From the NCBI GenBank assembly GCA_937127435.1, contig CAKZLZ010000136.1:1-46416 (forward strand): a stretch of DNA of 46,416 bases. Direction: 5' to 3'. This DNA comes from an uncultured Verrucomicrobiota bacterium (GTDB lineage: Bacteria > Verrucomicrobiota > Kiritimatiellia > SS1-B-03-39 > UBA6053). The notes beneath the pieces are model-generated. The model was not told the DNA's origin. It ran no database searches and saw only the letters and a list, made by a program, of their open reading frames with translations. A program made the position numbers and the translations under genes. Positions 1 through 6,726 of the stretch are shown piece by piece (within the stretch, counting starts at the first letter, position 1; the number at the start of each line of letters is the position of its first letter).

Positions 1-192
1 GCTTGAACTCAAGCACTAAATACAGTATCAAAATTCTCTAAGCCCCGCCACTGTCCGCGAACTGGGGGAACCTCAGTATTCCCTGGAGCAGCGAAGCGGC
101 AACACGGATGGCAAAATCGCGAGTCGATGAATAAGAAGGTCTTAGGAGGCCGAGTGTGTGGGGCGAGCTGGCACAAACGGAGCGCAGCGTAG

Positions 193-465
193 TAGGGCCG
201 AGCTTGTCTCGGCAATGGAGCGAAACGAATGGCAACTCAGGGAGGACACCGGTCAACCCGGGATGAAGTGGTTGCCCGGGCGATGACATTCGTCTCCATG
301 GATCATGAGCCTTCGCGCTTCGCTTGCTGCGGCACACACGGTCGACTTGCCAAGCTGCGACTCTACGTCAGAGGGTGGATGACCTATTACGGGCTCTCCG
401 AACCGCATAGCCACTGGAAAGATCTTTCCATTAGGTCTTGTCAGCGCCGGTTTGAAAAGGGTTAA
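193..465 (+). pseudogene. Group II intron reverse transcriptase/maturase, C-terminal remnant
   Basis: The frame reads a short peptide whose second half contains YVRGWMTYYGLSE followed by HWKDL. This matches the YxRGWxxYxG maturase (domain X) segment that group II intron-encoded reverse transcriptases, especially the class C type, carry near their C-terminus. Only the end of the protein is present: an in-frame stop lies at 190-192, and no reverse transcriptase palm motif is visible upstream in the window, so the gene is broken or its remainder is beyond the window edge in another frame. The usual basic WIRRR-type tail is degenerate here and the frame stops at 463-465. It lies on the plus strand, opposite to the following cassette-like genes. 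Family assignment is by motif recognition only. Confidence 0.6.
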
Positions 466-1130
466 AAACTGCCGCTTTTAAAATACTGTATATACTTCTG
501 AAACTGGAGGAAACCACCCGCTGCGCTGGAGTGCACGGAGGAGTCACGGAGCCCTTCGACCCTTCGGCAAGCTCAGGGATAAAATCAAGCTCAGGAAGAA
601 CCATGCAGATGGCGGTACGGGTCGGCGAGCCCCGGAAGTCACCCCAAATAGCCGACCCCATACCGATATAGTTCCGACAAGCTACACCCCATGGAAACCG
701 GAAGGAGATGCCGTAAAACGGGGTGGGTTCAGGGGCTCGCGGCATTCCTTCCTCACTACCGCCTCCGTGCTTCTCCGTGCACTCCAGCGAAGCGGGTGGT
801 TCATAAACGATTCTTCCTTAGAAACCATGAGCGAATAAATGGAGAAGAACAATTTCAACTAAACGTTTAAAGAAAATTACTCTAAAAAATTCCCAGTACT
901 TTCAAACCGGCAAAATTCCACCACTTTCATTTCGGCACTGACAATTACTGGATCATGTGAGAGCCAAGCGCAGCGGAGTGGCAACCGTCCACGGACCCGG
1001 ATCAAGAATCTACTGAAGTTGGCCTAAGATCCTGGATGGGCGATCGGCTTGGGGCGAAGCAGTGTAGGGCCTTGGAAAGCCTCACGGTTAATGGGGCTTT
1101 GCATGAGTCCAGAATGGTTGTTAGAAGAAG
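466..1130. other. Gene-free stretch between intron RT remnant and intron-like 3' end
   Basis: No credible coding region is visible. Short open frames here lack a recognisable protein or a start with a ribosome binding site. The stretch contains the inverted-repeat-bounded segment 512-801, listed separately, and an AT-rich tract around 830-900. If the flanking pieces belong to one group II intron, this stretch is the part between its ORF and domains V/VI, enlarged by the inverted-repeat element. Confidence 0.5.
512..801. repeat. 290-bp segment bounded by 27-bp inverted repeats
   Basis: The left end (512-538) and the right end (775-801) are reverse complements of each other over 27 bases with one mismatch. 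The arms contain GGAGTGCACGG and CCGTGCACTCC respectively. The interior encodes no recognisable protein. The layout is that of a small non-autonomous element (MITE-like). No target-site duplication is obvious at the outer ends, so mobility is an inference. Confidence 0.55.
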
Positions 1131-1266
1131 GTGCAACCCACCTTGCGCAGGAATGGGAGCGATGTGCTCACCTTCGTTGAATCCCGCTGCAAGCGGGAAC
1201 CCGCACGCGGGGTGATGTGGGAGCTTGGAGCTGGTCCTAGTCGGTCAGCTCCCGGCCACCCGATTA
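1131..1266 (+). ncRNA. Possible group II intron 3' end (domain V/VI-like)
   Basis: The segment holds a GC-rich hairpin region around 1182-1217 with a GCACGCGGGG strand that resembles the 3' side of a domain V. It is followed by a stem in which GGGAGCT (about 1219-1225) can pair with AGCTCCC (about 1249-1255), and then by CCACCCGATT. Bacterial group II introns commonly end with a domain VI stem and a terminus of the CTACCCGAY type. The pairing of the domain V candidate is imperfect and the catalytic triad cannot be assigned with certainty. It lies directly next to the 3' end of the minus-strand gene at 1305, which is where a class C intron inserted in an attC site would end. Confidence 0.35.
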
Positions 1267-1304
1267 TGATTGGTTTCACGTTTGCGGTCTATTCAATTTC
1301 TTGC

Positions 1305-1949
1305 CTAGAGCTGCAGAATGCTTTTTCTAAATTGGTATCTCTTCTCAGCCATACCATTCCTCACTCCGTTTAGTTTAAGTTGGCCGTCTTCCTTCATTCC
1401 AACATGGTTGAGGCCTGAGCCTTGCCGTTTGAAATGATGAACGCTTGGTGAAATGAAGAGGCTTTGGGGCCAGTGCTTGTACTCAGCTACTTCAGGCACT
1501 GTGATATCGATACCATCCGTGGTTGAGCCCCAGGATATGCTTACACGGAAATCTGAACTTCTACCTTCGTTCTTCCAGATCTGACCTGATCCATCCTCAT
1601 GTAGCGCCAAACGGGTGATCGACGAGCCGGCAAACGAATCAACGCCTGGGCTACGATATGAATACTGGCCTGCAATACGATACCGACCGACACCCCAGAT
1701 CGTAAGGAACAGGAGCACTGCAATAGGACGCAAGATCTGCAATGCCCTCTTCATCGAATCTTGATCACGATGGTCAGTTCCCTTTTTGGCGTTTCTCCGG
1801 TTTCGCAGATTGAAGTAAGTTGCTGGAATCAAGATCAGCATTGCTAATGGGGCACAAATTAAGAGCAGTGGAGTGGGAAGGCTTACGACCAACAACTCTA
1901 CAAGAATGACGAGGCTAATGATCAGAGATGCAACAACTGCGACTTTCAT
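1305..1949 (-). CDS. Hypothetical membrane protein (214 aa)
   Basis: I do not recognise a family. The N-terminal half has two adjacent hydrophobic segments (about residues 4-24 and 27-46), a basic loop with several Arg/Lys (about 48-70), and a third hydrophobic stretch (about 72-86). The remaining 125 residues are polar, probably a globular domain outside the membrane, with a Thr/Ser-rich beta-type composition. The ATG at 1949 begins about 20 bases after a candidate cassette boundary (GTT at 1969-1967). The stop is close to the putative intron end. The isolated small hypothetical gene with its own flanking stem fits a mobile gene cassette. Confidence 0.6.
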   Translation of the reverse strand: MKVAVVASLIISLVILVELLVVSLPTPLLLICAPLAMLILIPATYFNLRNRRNAKKGTDHRDQDSMKRALQILRPIAVLLFLTIWGVGRYRIAGQYSYRSPGVDSFAGSSITRLALHEDGSGQIWKNEGRSSDFRVSISWGSTTDGIDITVPEVAEYKHWPQSLFISPSVHHFKRQGSGLNHVGMKEDGQLKLNGVRNGMAEKRYQFRKSILQL

Positions 1950-1962
1950 AGTTCTGAATCCT

Positions 1963-2020
1963 GGATAACGTTATGCTGATCGGACCGACGCAGGAGGTTC
2001 GGACCATGGCATTGTTGAAA
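1963..2020 (-). repeat. attC-like site downstream of the 66-aa gene
   Basis: Read on the minus strand, the segment starts with TTTCAAC, close to the attC R'' consensus RYYYAAC. It ends with GTTATCC, in the position of R' (GTTRRRY). Between them AATGC can pair with GCAT, and GGTCCGA with TCGGTCC except for one central mismatch, leaving a short loop. Length (about 58 bases) and layout match short attC sites. The site lies between the stop of the gene at 2024 and the start of the gene at 1949. Primary sequence is weakly conserved in attC, so this needs a covariance-model test. Confidence 0.4.
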
Positions 2021-2023
2021 ATA

Positions 2024-2224
2024 TTAATCGGGAGATGCCAAAATCATGATGCCGATTATCAGGGAAAACAGACAGCATATGAAAAAATATTTAGCCCCAT
2101 CAAGGAACGCAGGGTTCCAACCAAACCCCTCCCAATTTTTTGGCGCTAAACGTACGGTGTTAAACCAAATTCCGAGACCAATGATTGGAAGTAGGCAACC
2201 AACTTTTTTGAGGTGTTTACTCAT
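2024..2224 (-). CDS. Small hypothetical membrane protein (66 aa)
   Basis: No family is recognised. The protein has two hydrophobic segments, about residues 9-24 and 45-63, joined by a short polar linker with several aromatic residues (NWEGFGWNP). It is probably an inner-membrane hairpin. The start at 2224 lies only about ten bases after the GTT of the preceding attC-like site, with the purine-rich stretch GAAAAAAGA immediately upstream. A start this close to the recombination point is typical of integron cassettes. Its function cannot be inferred. Confidence 0.5.
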   Translation of the reverse strand: MSKHLKKVGCLLPIIGLGIWFNTVRLAPKNWEGFGWNPAFLDGAKYFFICCLFSLIIGIMILASPD

Positions 2225-2229
2225 TCTTT

Positions 2230-2295
2230 TTTCAACATAAAGCTGTGATGCAATGCGAGTTATACGAGCATTGTCATCACCAGCGTATGGTTCGC
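2230..2295 (-). repeat. attC-like site downstream of the HigBA-type pair
   Basis: On the minus strand, GCGAAC directly follows the antitoxin stop codon and GTTGAAA closes the element, in the positions of R'' and R'. Between them GCT, GTGATG and CAATGC on the 5' side pair with GCATTG, CATCAC and AGC on the 3' side. Single unpaired bases (one G, one A) interrupt only one strand of the stem. Such extrahelical bases together with an unpaired spacer next to the core are hallmarks of folded attC sites. A rho-independent terminator is less likely because the stem is not GC-rich and no T-run follows. Confidence 0.5.
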
Positions 2296-2571
2296 TCAGC
2301 CAATGGTCAAGGTGAGACGCTTTCCGGTGGCTTCAGCAAAACGCTCAAGTGTAGACAACTTTATGTCTTCGGCATGATTCTCAATTCTTGAGATGGCGGT
2401 TTTTTTCGTATGAAGTTTAGTAGCCAATTCCTCTTGGGTAATACCGGCATCTAGTCTGGCTTGTTTCAGCATCACACCAATTTTAAATTGGTCATAACCA
2501 GAATCATAATTCTTGGAAAACTCAGGATCTTTAGCTTTACGTTTTTTGATGTAGTTTTGTAGGTCGCTCAT
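2296..2571 (-). CDS. higA: HigA-type antitoxin, XRE-family helix-turn-helix protein
   Basis: This 91-residue protein has a Cro/C1-type helix-turn-helix over about residues 32-88. The segment [19 protein letters not shown] is a typical first and second helix, followed by [10 protein letters not shown] as the recognition helix. The N-terminal 30 residues are charged and probably bind the toxin. Its gene follows the toxin gene and overlaps its stop by an ATGA junction, the order toxin first, antitoxin second that defines HigBA-type modules. Antitoxins of this class neutralise the toxin and repress the shared promoter. The family is clear; the exact subtype is inferred. Confidence 0.85.
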   Translation of the reverse strand: MSDLQNYIKKRKAKDPEFSKNYDSGYDQFKIGVMLKQARLDAGITQEELATKLHTKKTAISRIENHAEDIKLSTLERFAEATGKRLTLTIG

Positions 2572-2918
2572 TTTTTATTCCTTTTGAAGTATGTACGTTT
2601 ACGTTCCTCAGCGAGTTGAATGGCCTGTCGGGGAGTTTTTTGGGTCTTCTTCTGAAATGCATGGGATAGTACCACCAATTTTTGTCCGTCAAAGAAACCT
2701 AGCAGGCGAAAAATATTACTTCCTACTTTCACTCTAACTTCCCAAAGATCATCAGTGTTCTTCATTTTCTGGAAGTATTGCGAGGGAACAACCTCCATGT
2801 CTTCCACCAAGTTGATGACCCACGCAACCTTTAAAGCCTGTTTGGAAGTCAGGGAATCCAGAAATTCTTCAACCGGGCTGCGCCCGGAATCTGATTTGAA
2901 AAAGTTTACTTCTCTCAT
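2568..2918 (-). CDS. higB: HigB-type toxin, RelE/ParE superfamily (Gp49-like)
   Basis: This 116-residue basic protein matches the phage-derived Gp49-like/HigB family. It has [10 protein letters not shown] near the N-terminus, [19 protein letters not shown] in the central beta-sheet, [16 protein letters not shown] toward the C-terminus, and a Lys/Arg-rich tail with AEERKRTY. Such toxins are mRNA interferases that act at the ribosome; the conserved Arg and Lys residues in the RVKVG and FQKKT segments are the likely functional ones. Translation is coupled to the antitoxin gene by a four-base overlap. The start lies about 29 bases from the GTT of the attC-like element at 2941-3112. Toxin-antitoxin pairs are common stabilising cassettes in chromosomal integrons. 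Confidence 0.85.
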   Translation of the reverse strand: MREVNFFKSDSGRSPVEEFLDSLTSKQALKVAWVINLVEDMEVVPSQYFQKMKNTDDLWEVRVKVGSNIFRLLGFFDGQKLVVLSHAFQKKTQKTPRQAIQLAEERKRTYFKRNKK

Positions 2919-2940
2919 TACTCTTTAATGTTAACACGCA

Positions 2941-3112
2941 GGTTAACACCAGTCAAGCGGGTAGATGTCGAAAATTCTGAAGAGCGAATGGCGGCGCTTC
3001 GCGCCGGGCAATCAGACACGGAACGTAGTGAGCGCCGCCATTGCGCGGGATGCGAAGCAGCCCGCGCAACGTCCACCCGCACAGGTTTATTCAGTGGCGG
3101 GAATTGTTATCT
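2941..3112 (-). repeat. Long attC-like site with nested hairpins
   Basis: On the minus strand the element runs from AGATAAC to GTTAACC, in the positions of R'' and R'. GCGGGTGG on the 5' side can pair with CTACCCGC on the 3' side. The interior contains two strong hairpins: GCGCGGG with CCCGCGC (3043-3066), and AATGGCGGCGC with GCGCCGCCATT (2987-3042). A 62-residue open frame covering the same bases on the plus strand is low-complexity Arg/Ala and is not believed. Length is at the upper end of what is known for attC. A REP-like hairpin cluster is the alternative reading. Confidence 0.4.
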
Positions 3113-3180
3113 TTAGGTTTTACGCAGGCTGAACCCGATTGCTGAATACGGGTGGGTGGTTTGGTTATGGAATTCCGCGG

Positions 3181-3723
3181 TCATGTCTCAGGAGTATTGA
3201 TCGCTTGGTGCTGAAGATGCTTTAACTTTAGTAAGTTAGACTCATGAGCTTTAATTAGTCCGACGATTATCAAACCAAATGGCCACATGTTCTCGAGGCC
3301 GGAAAGTCCATCACTCGCAAGAGTACTCAAAGCCACAAAGCCGAAAAAACAACAAGCAAACCGGAGGAAATATATCTGGATCGTCGCGAAAAACTTTAAC
3401 TGTTTGTCGCTAGGCTTCTCTCCCCACCAAAAGCCAAAGCCGGACGATGAAAATTCTAACCCTCTCAAGCGCCCTGAATTCAAAACACCACCAAAAACCA
3501 AATATACCATCAGCCCTGACAGAACGGAACCACCAACTTGCTTGGAGAGTTCGTACAGATTTCGACTGTTTTCCTTTGTTCCGTAGTAAAATGAGTACAC
3601 CACGCCAACAATTGCAAAAAGAAGAAAGCCCGCGCAAAGGATACCATGATACTTTCTAGCAACTAGCTGGCGACGACTTGATCCTTCAAAAGGATCTTCG
3701 GTATTAATTTGTGCTGTGGACAT
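3181..3723 (-). CDS. Hypothetical four-helix membrane protein (180 aa)
   Basis: No family is recognised. Four hydrophobic segments are visible at about residues 28-48, 67-86, 113-132 and 141-158, separated by short polar loops; the second loop contains FWWGEKPSDKQLKFF. The N-terminal 25 residues are polar and basic, and the C-terminus is a charged tail, so both ends are probably cytoplasmic. The gene begins 12 bases after the stop of the gene at 3736, so the two may share a transcript. Its stop is followed by a 70-base gap and then the long attC-like element. Confidence 0.55.
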   Translation of the reverse strand: MSTAQINTEDPFEGSSRRQLVARKYHGILCAGFLLFAIVGVVYSFYYGTKENSRNLYELSKQVGGSVLSGLMVYLVFGGVLNSGRLRGLEFSSSGFGFWWGEKPSDKQLKFFATIQIYFLRFACCFFGFVALSTLASDGLSGLENMWPFGLIIVGLIKAHESNLLKLKHLQHQAINTPET

Positions 3724-3735
3724 GGTTAGATACGT

Positions 3736-4383
3736 TTAGGCTGTGGGACGCGAAGCGTTCCCACCAGTCTCTTGTTGGCATTGTTTTTCAATTTCGACCG
3801 CATCATCCCAATGACTGATGTCGATCATGATCCTGTGCCCTTCCGTATTTCCGATATGCGGCAGCGCACCTCCAGCACTATCACTAGCTAAACGAGCTGG
3901 GACACCATTATCCTGCAGGATAGCTACCCATTGATGGGCAGGTTCAGGCCTTCCAAAAGTATTGAAACAAACTTCGCCATTTGAGACCTTTGGCTTAATT
4001 TTTTTCTGTGCCTCAACGGACGATGTCTTCTCGTCATCAGGCACGTGAACCACCTCACCACATTCTGGACATAGCACTCCAGCTCCAGCACGATGACGGG
4101 GAAAGGTGATGGATTCGCCGCACTCTGGACATCCAAAAGTAATCTTCAAGTAACCTTTACCAGGCGCACCAGGTTTCGGTTTTAAAATCCAAACGATACC
4201 AAGCATACAAGCAGGGAATACCAGGTAAACGATATCGAGAATTTTATGAGGATAGGCTGATGACACCACCATCGCAATAATCGAAGGTATACCCGCGATT
4301 ATTGCGAACATCTTACCATTGTACCCTTTCGATATGGAGGTGTAATAAATTGGGACCAGAAAAAGTATGCTTATTAGAATCAT
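3736..4383 (-). CDS. Membrane protein with zinc ribbon and DUF2007-like domain (215 aa)
   Basis: The N-terminal third has three hydrophobic segments (about residues 1-14, 25-42 and 49-68). A zinc-ribbon follows with two Cys-X2-Cys pairs, CPEC at about 84-87 and again at about 103-106, separated by an Arg/His-rich turn. The C-terminal 70 residues (about 138-210) resemble the DUF2007 putative signal-transducing domain: FNTFGRPEPAHQWVAILQ with a following NGVPARL, then an IMIDISHWDDAVEIE segment. That fold is related to ACT-like alpha/beta modules. Function is unknown. It is the first gene of the leftward cassette-like run, starting about 20 bases after a GTTGCC sequence that could mark a recombination boundary. 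Confidence 0.6.
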   Translation of the reverse strand: MILISILFLVPIYYTSISKGYNGKMFAIIAGIPSIIAMVVSSAYPHKILDIVYLVFPACMLGIVWILKPKPGAPGKGYLKITFGCPECGESITFPRHRAGAGVLCPECGEVVHVPDDEKTSSVEAQKKIKPKVSNGEVCFNTFGRPEPAHQWVAILQDNGVPARLASDSAGGALPHIGNTEGHRIMIDISHWDDAVEIEKQCQQETGGNASRPTA

Positions 4384-4417
4384 TCATTTCTCCATGGCAA
4401 CGTAATGTTAAACGACA

Positions 4418-4536
4418 GTAAATTTACTGGTAAATTTAGCCGTTCGTATATGATTTTGTAAATTACTGATGGGTAGGAAGTTGGGTTTTATAGAGAAATT
4501 CAATACCCTGTTCCCTAAATTTACCAGTAAATTTAC
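4418..4536. repeat. Perfect 22-bp inverted repeat, AT-rich
   Basis: The arm at 4418-4439 is the exact reverse complement of the arm at 4515-4536. Each arm itself contains two AAATTTA-type palindromic cores about ten bases apart, so the locus offers four similar half-palindromes. It lies in the divergent region between the leftward gene at 4383 and the rightward gene at 4539, with the right arm ending just before the latter's start. This placement suits a regulator binding site pair, or the attachment region at the head of the cassette run. Neither role is proven. Confidence 0.6.
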
Positions 4537-4538
4537 GC

Positions 4539-4796
4539 ATGAATTTAGCGGATCATTATCTTCTGCATGAATGCCTTCATGTGTCTAGTTTAAGTATGAA
4601 AGATCAGCCTCATTACACGATCACCATACTGGGCCATTTACGTGAAGAACAATTTGAAGTGGTGCTGTCCGATTTGCCATTCAGCAGCCGGAAATACGAA
4701 ATCCGGGTAAACGGTCAAATCCCCTCCCGGATGCGTTCTGCCACCAAGACTGATATTTGGGACCGTCTACGGAAGTGGATGGTCAAACGGGGATAA
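4539..4796 (+). CDS. Hypothetical protein (85 aa)
   Basis: No family is recognised. The sequence is soluble and basic toward the C-terminus, with LRKWMVKRG at the end and an amphipathic DIWDRLRKWM helix. An internal ATG gives an alternative start at residue 20 (MKDQPHYTITILGHLREE), which would yield a compact 66-residue domain with alternating beta strands. The gene reads away from the inverted repeat at 4418-4536 and is closed by the hairpin at 4839-4865. It is the only rightward gene between the island and the Exb-type operon. Confidence 0.45.
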   Translation: MNLADHYLLHECLHVSSLSMKDQPHYTITILGHLREEQFEVVLSDLPFSSRKYEIRVNGQIPSRMRSATKTDIWDRLRKWMVKRG

Positions 4797-4838
4797 GCTT
4801 GATACCCAGGATATAATCTTTCAGCGCAACCCAAAAGC

Positions 4839-4865
4839 AAAGCCGGGGAGAAATGCTCCGGCTTT
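4839..4865. terminator. Bidirectional rho-independent terminator
   Basis: AAAGCCGG pairs with CCGGCTTT across a short AAATG loop, with GAG/CTC extending the stem and one unpaired G. An A-run precedes and a T-run follows the stem, so it can work on both strands. It sits between two converging genes (4539-4796 and 4873-6726). Confidence 0.75.
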
Positions 4866-4872
4866 ACTTTGC

Positions 4873-6726
4873 TTACTCCCCGGCCCGGGGCGGTCCCTGC
4901 AAGTTCATAAAGACCGAAAAGTTCATGCCGTGGTGTCCGTTTTCGAGTCGGACCAGCACTTTGTTTCGTCCCTGTTTGAAATGAACTTTGCGGAAGCCTT
5001 CGCTCGGCGTCCAGTTTTTATGTTCATTGGAACTGTGCCAAATCGGTAAATCGTTGATCCAGATATCGGAGCGGTCATCACTGCCGATGGCCAGCCAGAC
5101 GTCGGTGGCCTCTTCGAAATAGAGTTCGGTATAAAAGTAATATATTCTCCACGCTTCCCAGCCGTAGGGTTTCACGTTGGGCGGAAGAAAACTTTCATAT
5201 TCCCAGCGCATGGGTTTTCCGTCTTCGCTGAGGTAGCGGGCATCGATATCGAGAATCGATTCCGGCGGGTAAACTTTCTGTTGGTTCGCACGGTGGGGAT
5301 TGTCGTAGCGGCTGAGCACGTACCAGTCTCCGATAAAGATCCACTTTCCTCCCTTTAGGCTGCTGGGGATCACTTTCCGTGCGGTTGGCGCGTTGTTTAA
5401 TTCATCTTTTCCCCAGATCGCCGGCCGCTGATTTTGTGGGACCTCAATGGGTTTGGCTTTCAGATTTTTGCCGCGCATCTGGGCGGTGATATCCAGCCAT
5501 CTCCCGGAACGGGCGTTGGCCAAGGCTCCCAGGGATTGTTTTTGGGCAATTGCGAAGTCTCCGGAAAGTTCTTTTCCGTTTTCCATTTCCGCCAGCATTT
5601 CGGCCATTTTCGCCATTTCTTTCATGGCTTCCGCAGCGGCTTCCATCGCTTCTTTGGCAGCCTCCATTTGTTCGACCGCCTCTTCGGTATGTTCTTTGGT
5701 TTCCTGCTGTTCGGTTTCAGGAACGGCTTCATCCGCTTCGATGACTTTCGCCAATGCTTCGCGAAGTTCTTTGACCACTTCTTCGGCCTTCTCGATTTGT
5801 TCCTCGGGAACTTCTTCAACTTGCTTCAGTTCTTCGACGACTTTTTCCACGATCTCTTCGGCCTCGTCGACTTTTTCCTGCAGTTCTTCCAGTTCTTTCA
5901 GTTCCTCTTGGACCTCTTTCAATTCTTCCTGTTTTTCAGGGGGAGGCTCTTCCATTTCCGCGAGTTCTTTTTCTTTTTCCTCAACCGCTTCCTGTGCCTC
6001 TTTTACTTCTTCTTTGACCAACTCTTTGGCGTCCTTGATTTCTTCCAAGGCTTCCTCGAGATTGATTTCCACATTGGCAAGTTCCTGTTGAACCTGTTTT
6101 TGCAATTCGGCTTGTTGCTGTTGCAACTCCTGTTTTTGCTGCTCCATTTCCTGCTGCTGCGCTTCGGCCATTTCTGTTGGAGGAGGTGGCGGTTGGGTGA
6201 CCATGGCGGCAATTTCTTCCGGCGTTGGCGGTTCCGGCGGTGGCATGTTCTCCTGGGGAGGGGGAGGTGGGGGTTCCACCATAAAGCTCTCCAGTAGATC
6301 CCGGGCGTTGGCCACAATCTCATCGGTTTCCTGCATGACCACGCCGAGCTCTTCCTGATACCGTTTTACAGCTTCCGCATCTTTCGCGGAATCGGTCAGC
6401 AGGTTTTTGTCCACATCCGCCCGTTCGCTGAGAGGGGTGAGGGTCGACTCCAGGGAGCGGTCAAGGGTTTGACGTTGAATCAGCGAGAGTTCCGCCGCGC
6501 GGATTTCCCGGTACATCTGCACGATCTCCGCCTCGAGTTGTTGGGCTTCTTCGTAGGAATCATACACATCCAAATCCGGAGCTTTCGCATCGGTGCGGAG
6601 CTGATGGAGTTCCAATCCGGAAATCAACAAGCGGGCTTTTGTTTCCGATGCGGTTTCCGCCTGAATCAGGCAGCTGGATGCCGCCAGGAGACCGGCGCTG
6701 AAAAGTGATTTATAGGCGGGGCTCAT
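4873..6726 (-). CDS. Periplasmic proline-rich/coiled-coil protein with C-terminal PA14/beta-sandwich-like domain, Exb-type operon
   Basis: This 617-residue protein starts with a signal peptide (residues 1-23, ending QAE). It continues with a helical segment (about 25-148) and a proline-rich hinge (151-185) with three runs of five or more prolines or Pro-Glu. A very long Glu/Lys-rich coiled coil follows (about 186-400). The C-terminal region (about 430-617) is beta-rich and aromatic, ending in a sandwich-like part with LAIGSDDRSDIWINDLPIW and KVLVRLENGHHGMNFSVF, which recalls PA14 or galactose-binding folds. The gene overlaps the upstream TonB-position gene by four bases, so it is translationally coupled to the ExbB/ExbD-type motor genes. 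A role as a force-receiving or cell-wall-spanning partner of the motor, with the C-terminus binding glycan, is inference. Confidence 0.7.
   Translation of the reverse strand: MSPAYKSLFSAGLLAASSCLIQAETASETKARLLISGLELHQLRTDAKAPDLDVYDSYEEAQQLEAEIVQMYREIRAAELSLIQRQTLDRSLESTLTPLSERADVDKNLLTDSAKDAEAVKRYQEELGVVMQETDEIVANARDLLESFMVEPPPPPPQENMPPPEPPTPEEIAAMVTQPPPPPTEMAEAQQQEMEQQKQELQQQQAELQKQVQQELANVEINLEEALEEIKDAKELVKEEVKEAQEAVEEKEKELAEMEEPPPEKQEELKEVQEELKELEELQEKVDEAEEIVEKVVEELKQVEEVPEEQIEKAEEVVKELREALAKVIEADEAVPETEQQETKEHTEEAVEQMEAAKEAMEAAAEAMKEMAKMAEMLAEMENGKELSGDFAIAQKQSLGALANARSGRWLDITAQMRGKNLKAKPIEVPQNQRPAIWGKDELNNAPTARKVIPSSLKGGKWIFIGDWYVLSRYDNPHRANQQKVYPPESILDIDARYLSEDGKPMRWEYESFLPPNVKPYGWEAWRIYYFYTELYFEEATDVWLAIGSDDRSDIWINDLPIWHSSNEHKNWTPSEGFRKVHFKQGRNKVLVRLENGHHGMNFSVFMNLQGPPRAGE

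Noticed and set aside
2928..3116. A 62-residue plus-strand open frame
   Set aside because: It covers the nested hairpins of the attC-like element and has low-complexity Arg/Ala content.
3724..3775. Fourth attC-like site between the genes at 3181-3723 and 3736-4383
   Set aside because: A short hairpin with a bulge is present in the 3' end of the upstream gene, but no GTT core is found; the two genes are better read as one cassette or operon.
5434..6297. A long plus-strand open frame (287 residues) rich in Phe and Leu
   Set aside because: It is the antisense shadow of the Glu/Lys-rich coiled coil of the minus-strand gene; Phe and Leu come from complementary GAA and GAG codons.
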